This document shows, in pieces, positions 15,265 to 16,558 of a stretch of 16,558 nt of DNA. The translations under genes and the position numbers were made by a program. This DNA is from Firmicutes bacterium CAG:170. GTDB taxonomy: Bacteria; Bacillota; Clostridia; Oscillospirales; Oscillospiraceae. A model generated the notes under the pieces. The model ran no database searches. It was given only the letters and a program-made list of their open reading frames with translations, and had not been told where the DNA came from. The DNA is taken from the NCBI GenBank assembly GCA_000436735.1, contig FR887112.1, positions 4,929 to 21,486 on the forward strand, given 5' to 3'. The stretch's first letter is position 1. Every line of letters begins with the position of its first letter.

Positions 15265-16146
15265 ATGAGCTTTGTAATCGTAACGGACACATCTTCCAAT
15301 CTCCCCACGCCCTATCTCAAGGAGCACGGCGTCGAGGTGATTCCCTTCACCTACCATATCAACGGTCAGGAATACGCCTGCATGGACACGGAGTCCTTCG
15401 ACGGCCCGGCCTATTACGGTATCCTGCGCAGCGGCACGCGCATCACGACCTCGCAGATCCCGCCGCAGCGCTATCGTGACACCTTCCTGCCGCTGCTTCT
15501 GGCCGGAAAGGACATTCTTTTCGTCGGTATGTCCTCCGGCATCAGCGGCTCCTACGCCTCGTCGGAGATCGCCGCTGCGGAGCTGCGCGAGCAGTTCCCG
15601 GAGAGAACGATCCGGACGGTCGATACGCTTGCCGCCGCGCTTGGCGAGGGCATTCTGGTCATGCACGCTGTGGACTGGCGCGACGCCGGTCTCTCCATCG
15701 ACGAGATCGCAGATCTGCTTCTGGAACGGCGGCACCGCGTGGCTCAGATCGTCCTTCTGGACGACCTCATGTACCTCAGCCGCGGCGGACGGCTTTCCGG
15801 CGCAAAAGCGCTGATCGGGACGGTGCTGGGCATCCGCCCCATCCTCAAGGGTAATTCCGCCGGTCAGCTGGTCGTCTGCGGCAAGGTGCGCAGCCGCCGC
15901 ACCGGTATTGCGACGCTGGCGGAGAAATTTGCAAAGCTCGCCGAGAATCCCGGCCAGCAGCGCGTCGGCATCGTATATACCGACTGCAAGGCCGACGCCG
16001 AGGCGCTGGCCGAAATGCTCCGCCAGCTTCCGGAGCCGCCGAAGGAGATCATGACCGTCTGCTACGAGCCGGTCACTGGCTCCTACGTCGGTCTCGGTAC
16101 GGTCGCCATCTTCTTCGAGGGCATCGAAAACGTGCGCGAATATTGA
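15265..16146 (+). CDS. DegV family (fatty-acid-binding, FakB-like) protein
   Basis: Member of the DegV family, whose characterised members bind a fatty acid and, as FakB, present it to the kinase FakA for phosphorylation. It has 293 residues. Visible family segments are the N-terminal VTDTSSNLP (6-14), TTSQIPP (61-67, substrate carboxyl region), GMSSGISGSY (88-97), VDTLAAALGEG (119-129) and YLSRGGRLSG (170-179). The late motif reads GSYVGLGT (272-279), where most family members have a His and a Pro (GSHxGPGT). The start is the ATG at 15265 behind TTGGAGG with a 5-nt gap; a TTG four codons earlier overlaps the binding site. No fakA is in view. Monocistronic, with a terminator after it. Confidence 0.93.
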   Translation: MSFVIVTDTSSNLPTPYLKEHGVEVIPFTYHINGQEYACMDTESFDGPAYYGILRSGTRITTSQIPPQRYRDTFLPLLLAGKDILFVGMSSGISGSYASSEIAAAELREQFPERTIRTVDTLAAALGEGILVMHAVDWRDAGLSIDEIADLLLERRHRVAQIVLLDDLMYLSRGGRLSGAKALIGTVLGIRPILKGNSAGQLVVCGKVRSRRTGIATLAEKFAKLAENPGQQRVGIVYTDCKADAEALAEMLRQLPEPPKEIMTVCYEPVTGSYVGLGTVAIFFEGIENVREY

Positions 16147-16163
16147 TTTTCAACAGCAGACAC

Positions 16164-16203
16164 AGCCGCCGGACGCGCCATGCGCTCCGGCGGCTACCTT
16201 TCT
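16164..16203 (+). terminator. degV terminator
   Basis: Perfect 10-bp stem AGCCGCCGGA / TCCGGCGGCT extended inside by GCGC / GCGC around a CAT loop with one bulged C, followed by ACCTTTCT. The 3' arm overlaps the stop codon of the convergent small gene (16194-16196). The minus strand has no T run after the stem, so it serves mainly degV. Confidence 0.82.
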
Positions 16204-16409
16204 GTGTTCTCCCGCAGCAGTCTGAGCAGATTTCCGTTTTCATCCTTTTCCGCATACATCGACGTATCCATATAAATGTCCTCCGCGCGAAGCAGCGCCT
16301 CCCGCAGCGTCCGTACCGGCTGCATCGCCATCGGTATCTTCTCCAACGGCCCGATCACATCGTCCACCGCCGCGCATAACACGGCGTACATTTTTTGATA
16401 ATCTGCCAT
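16194..16409 (-). CDS. Small hypothetical protein, 71 residues
   Basis: Not recognised as a characterised family. The start is the ATG at 16407-16409 behind GAGGAGG, an excellent ribosome binding site; nine upstream in-frame codons were excluded. It begins MADYQKMYAVLCAAVDDVI and is predicted to be mostly alpha-helical: an N-terminal helix (3-24), a Pro-containing turn (PLEKIPMAM) and a second helix (32-47), then an acidic, hydrophilic C-terminus. No signal peptide, membrane segment or Cys motif is seen. The beginning recalls small uncharacterised Clostridia proteins with a D/N-Y-x-K-x-Y start, but this is memory-based and weak. It has a near-consensus promoter with a dyad filling its spacer, so it is probably tightly regulated. 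Its stop lies inside the degV terminator. Confidence 0.75.
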   Translation of the reverse strand: MADYQKMYAVLCAAVDDVIGPLEKIPMAMQPVRTLREALLRAEDIYMDTSMYAEKDENGNLLRLLRENTER

Positions 16410-16423
16410 AATTGCCTCCTCAA

Positions 16424-16440
16424 ATTTGGTGCTCACAAAT
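16424..16440. promoter_or_regulatory. Degenerate second operator copy
   Basis: ATTTGGTGCTCACAAAT matches the core of the perfect dyad at 16454-16470 in 13 of 17 positions. The two centres are 30 bp apart, about three helical turns, so both would face the same side of the DNA. It lies just after the expected start site of the small minus-strand gene, between that start and the ribosome binding site. Confidence 0.5.
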
Positions 16441-16448
16441 ATATATTT

Positions 16449-16477
16449 ATTATATTTGGTATTACCAAATATATCAA
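16449..16477 (-). promoter_or_regulatory. Promoter of the small hypothetical gene
   Basis: Minus strand: -35 TTGATA (16472-16477, 5 of 6), 17-bp spacer, -10 TATAAT (16449-16454, 6 of 6). The expected start is near 16442. The whole spacer is occupied by the dyad at 16451-16473. Confidence 0.82.
16451..16473. promoter_or_regulatory. Perfect 23-bp operator-like dyad in the divergent promoter region
   Basis: Ten-bp arms TATATTTGGT / ACCAAATATA around an ATT centre, with no mismatch. It overlaps the -10 and the first bases of the -35 of the small minus-strand gene, so a bound protein would block RNA polymerase there. Its centre (16462) is also about 41 bp upstream of the start predicted from the plus-strand -10 at 16491. 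The binding protein is not identified. I could not match it to CIRCE, CtsR, Rex, PerR or Fur sites. Confidence 0.7.
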
Positions 16478-16490
16478 GACTTTCTTTTCA

Positions 16491-16496
16491 TATAAT
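16491..16496 (+). promoter_or_regulatory. -10 element of the rightmost plus-strand gene
   Basis: TATAAT on the plus strand, 26 bp before the partial gene start. No -35 hexamer is found 16-18 bp upstream; that position falls in the right arm of the dyad at 16451-16473. This fits a promoter that needs an activator, or simply a weak promoter. Confidence 0.5.
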
Positions 16497-16521
16497 TTTT
16501 GTGGAAATGGAGGTCATGGAA

Positions 16522-16558
16522 ATGCACACACGAAAGCTCTCGCTTGGAACACGGAATT
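16522..16558 (+). CDS. Start of an unidentified gene, truncated by the window end
   Basis: A GGAGG ribosome binding site (16509-16513) is followed 8 nt later by ATG (16522), giving MHTRKLSLGTRN before the window ends. ATGs at 16507 and 16516 are in the same frame but sit on or too close to the ribosome binding site. Only 12 residues are visible, too few to name a product. The basic start followed by hydrophobic residues would suit a membrane protein, but that is a guess. It is divergent from the small 71-aa gene and probably shares its operator. Confidence 0.55.
   Translation, partial: MHTRKLSLGTRN

Overview
The window reads as chromosomal DNA of a Gram-positive, GC-rich (roughly 60% by eye) member of the Clostridia. 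An Oscillospirales/Oscillospiraceae-type gut bacterium is the most likely source. This rests on gene order (tig-clpP-clpX-lon-engB and rplS-lepB-rbgA-rnhB-yraN are classic Firmicutes blocks), a DUF1836 protein, a DegV protein, AGGAGG-type ribosome binding sites and sigma-A promoters standing out as AT-rich islands. No tRNA, rRNA, insertion sequence, prophage gene or CRISPR array is visible. It is a core-genome region, mostly on the minus strand.

Layout, in minus-strand transcription order (high to low coordinates). (a) 14486-15109 encodes a DUF1836 putative DNA-binding protein with its own promoter and a strong terminator. (b) 12672-14369 encodes an anchored TPR / chitobiase-C-like / leucine-rich-repeat protein driven by a full-consensus sigma-A promoter. 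(c) rplS (ribosomal protein L19) has its own promoter, a structured leader and a UUCG-loop terminator. (d) lepB, rbgA, rnhB, yraN, an M19 dipeptidase, thrC and a metallophosphoesterase form a tight operon with overlaps of 1-14 nt, preceded by a structured leader. (e) tig, clpP, clpX, lon and engB form a protein folding/proteolysis operon behind an extended -10 promoter with an AT-rich upstream element; engB is cut by the window start.

Plus strand: degV (15265-16146), divergent from the DUF1836 gene, with a perfect dyad over its predicted -10/start region and a strong terminator. The right end holds a small 71-aa minus-strand gene of unknown function. It is divergent from a gene that begins at about 16522 and runs off the window. 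Between them sits a perfect 23-bp dyad lying almost entirely between the -35 and -10 of the small gene and near -41 of the predicted plus promoter. A degenerate second copy lies 30 bp away. This looks like a dual-purpose operator.

Functional theme: quality control and export (trigger factor, ClpXP, Lon, signal peptidase), ribosome assembly (EngB, RbgA, L19), RNA/DNA maintenance (RNase HII, YraN) and some metabolism (ThrC, dipeptidase). I found no convincing new defence or mobile system. The most interesting items are regulatory: the right-end operator pair, the lepB and rplS leaders, the clpX-lon tandem hairpins, and the LRR protein with its perfect promoter. Several starts were moved from the longest open frame to the codon preceded by a Shine-Dalgarno sequence, notably clpX, which uses TTG.
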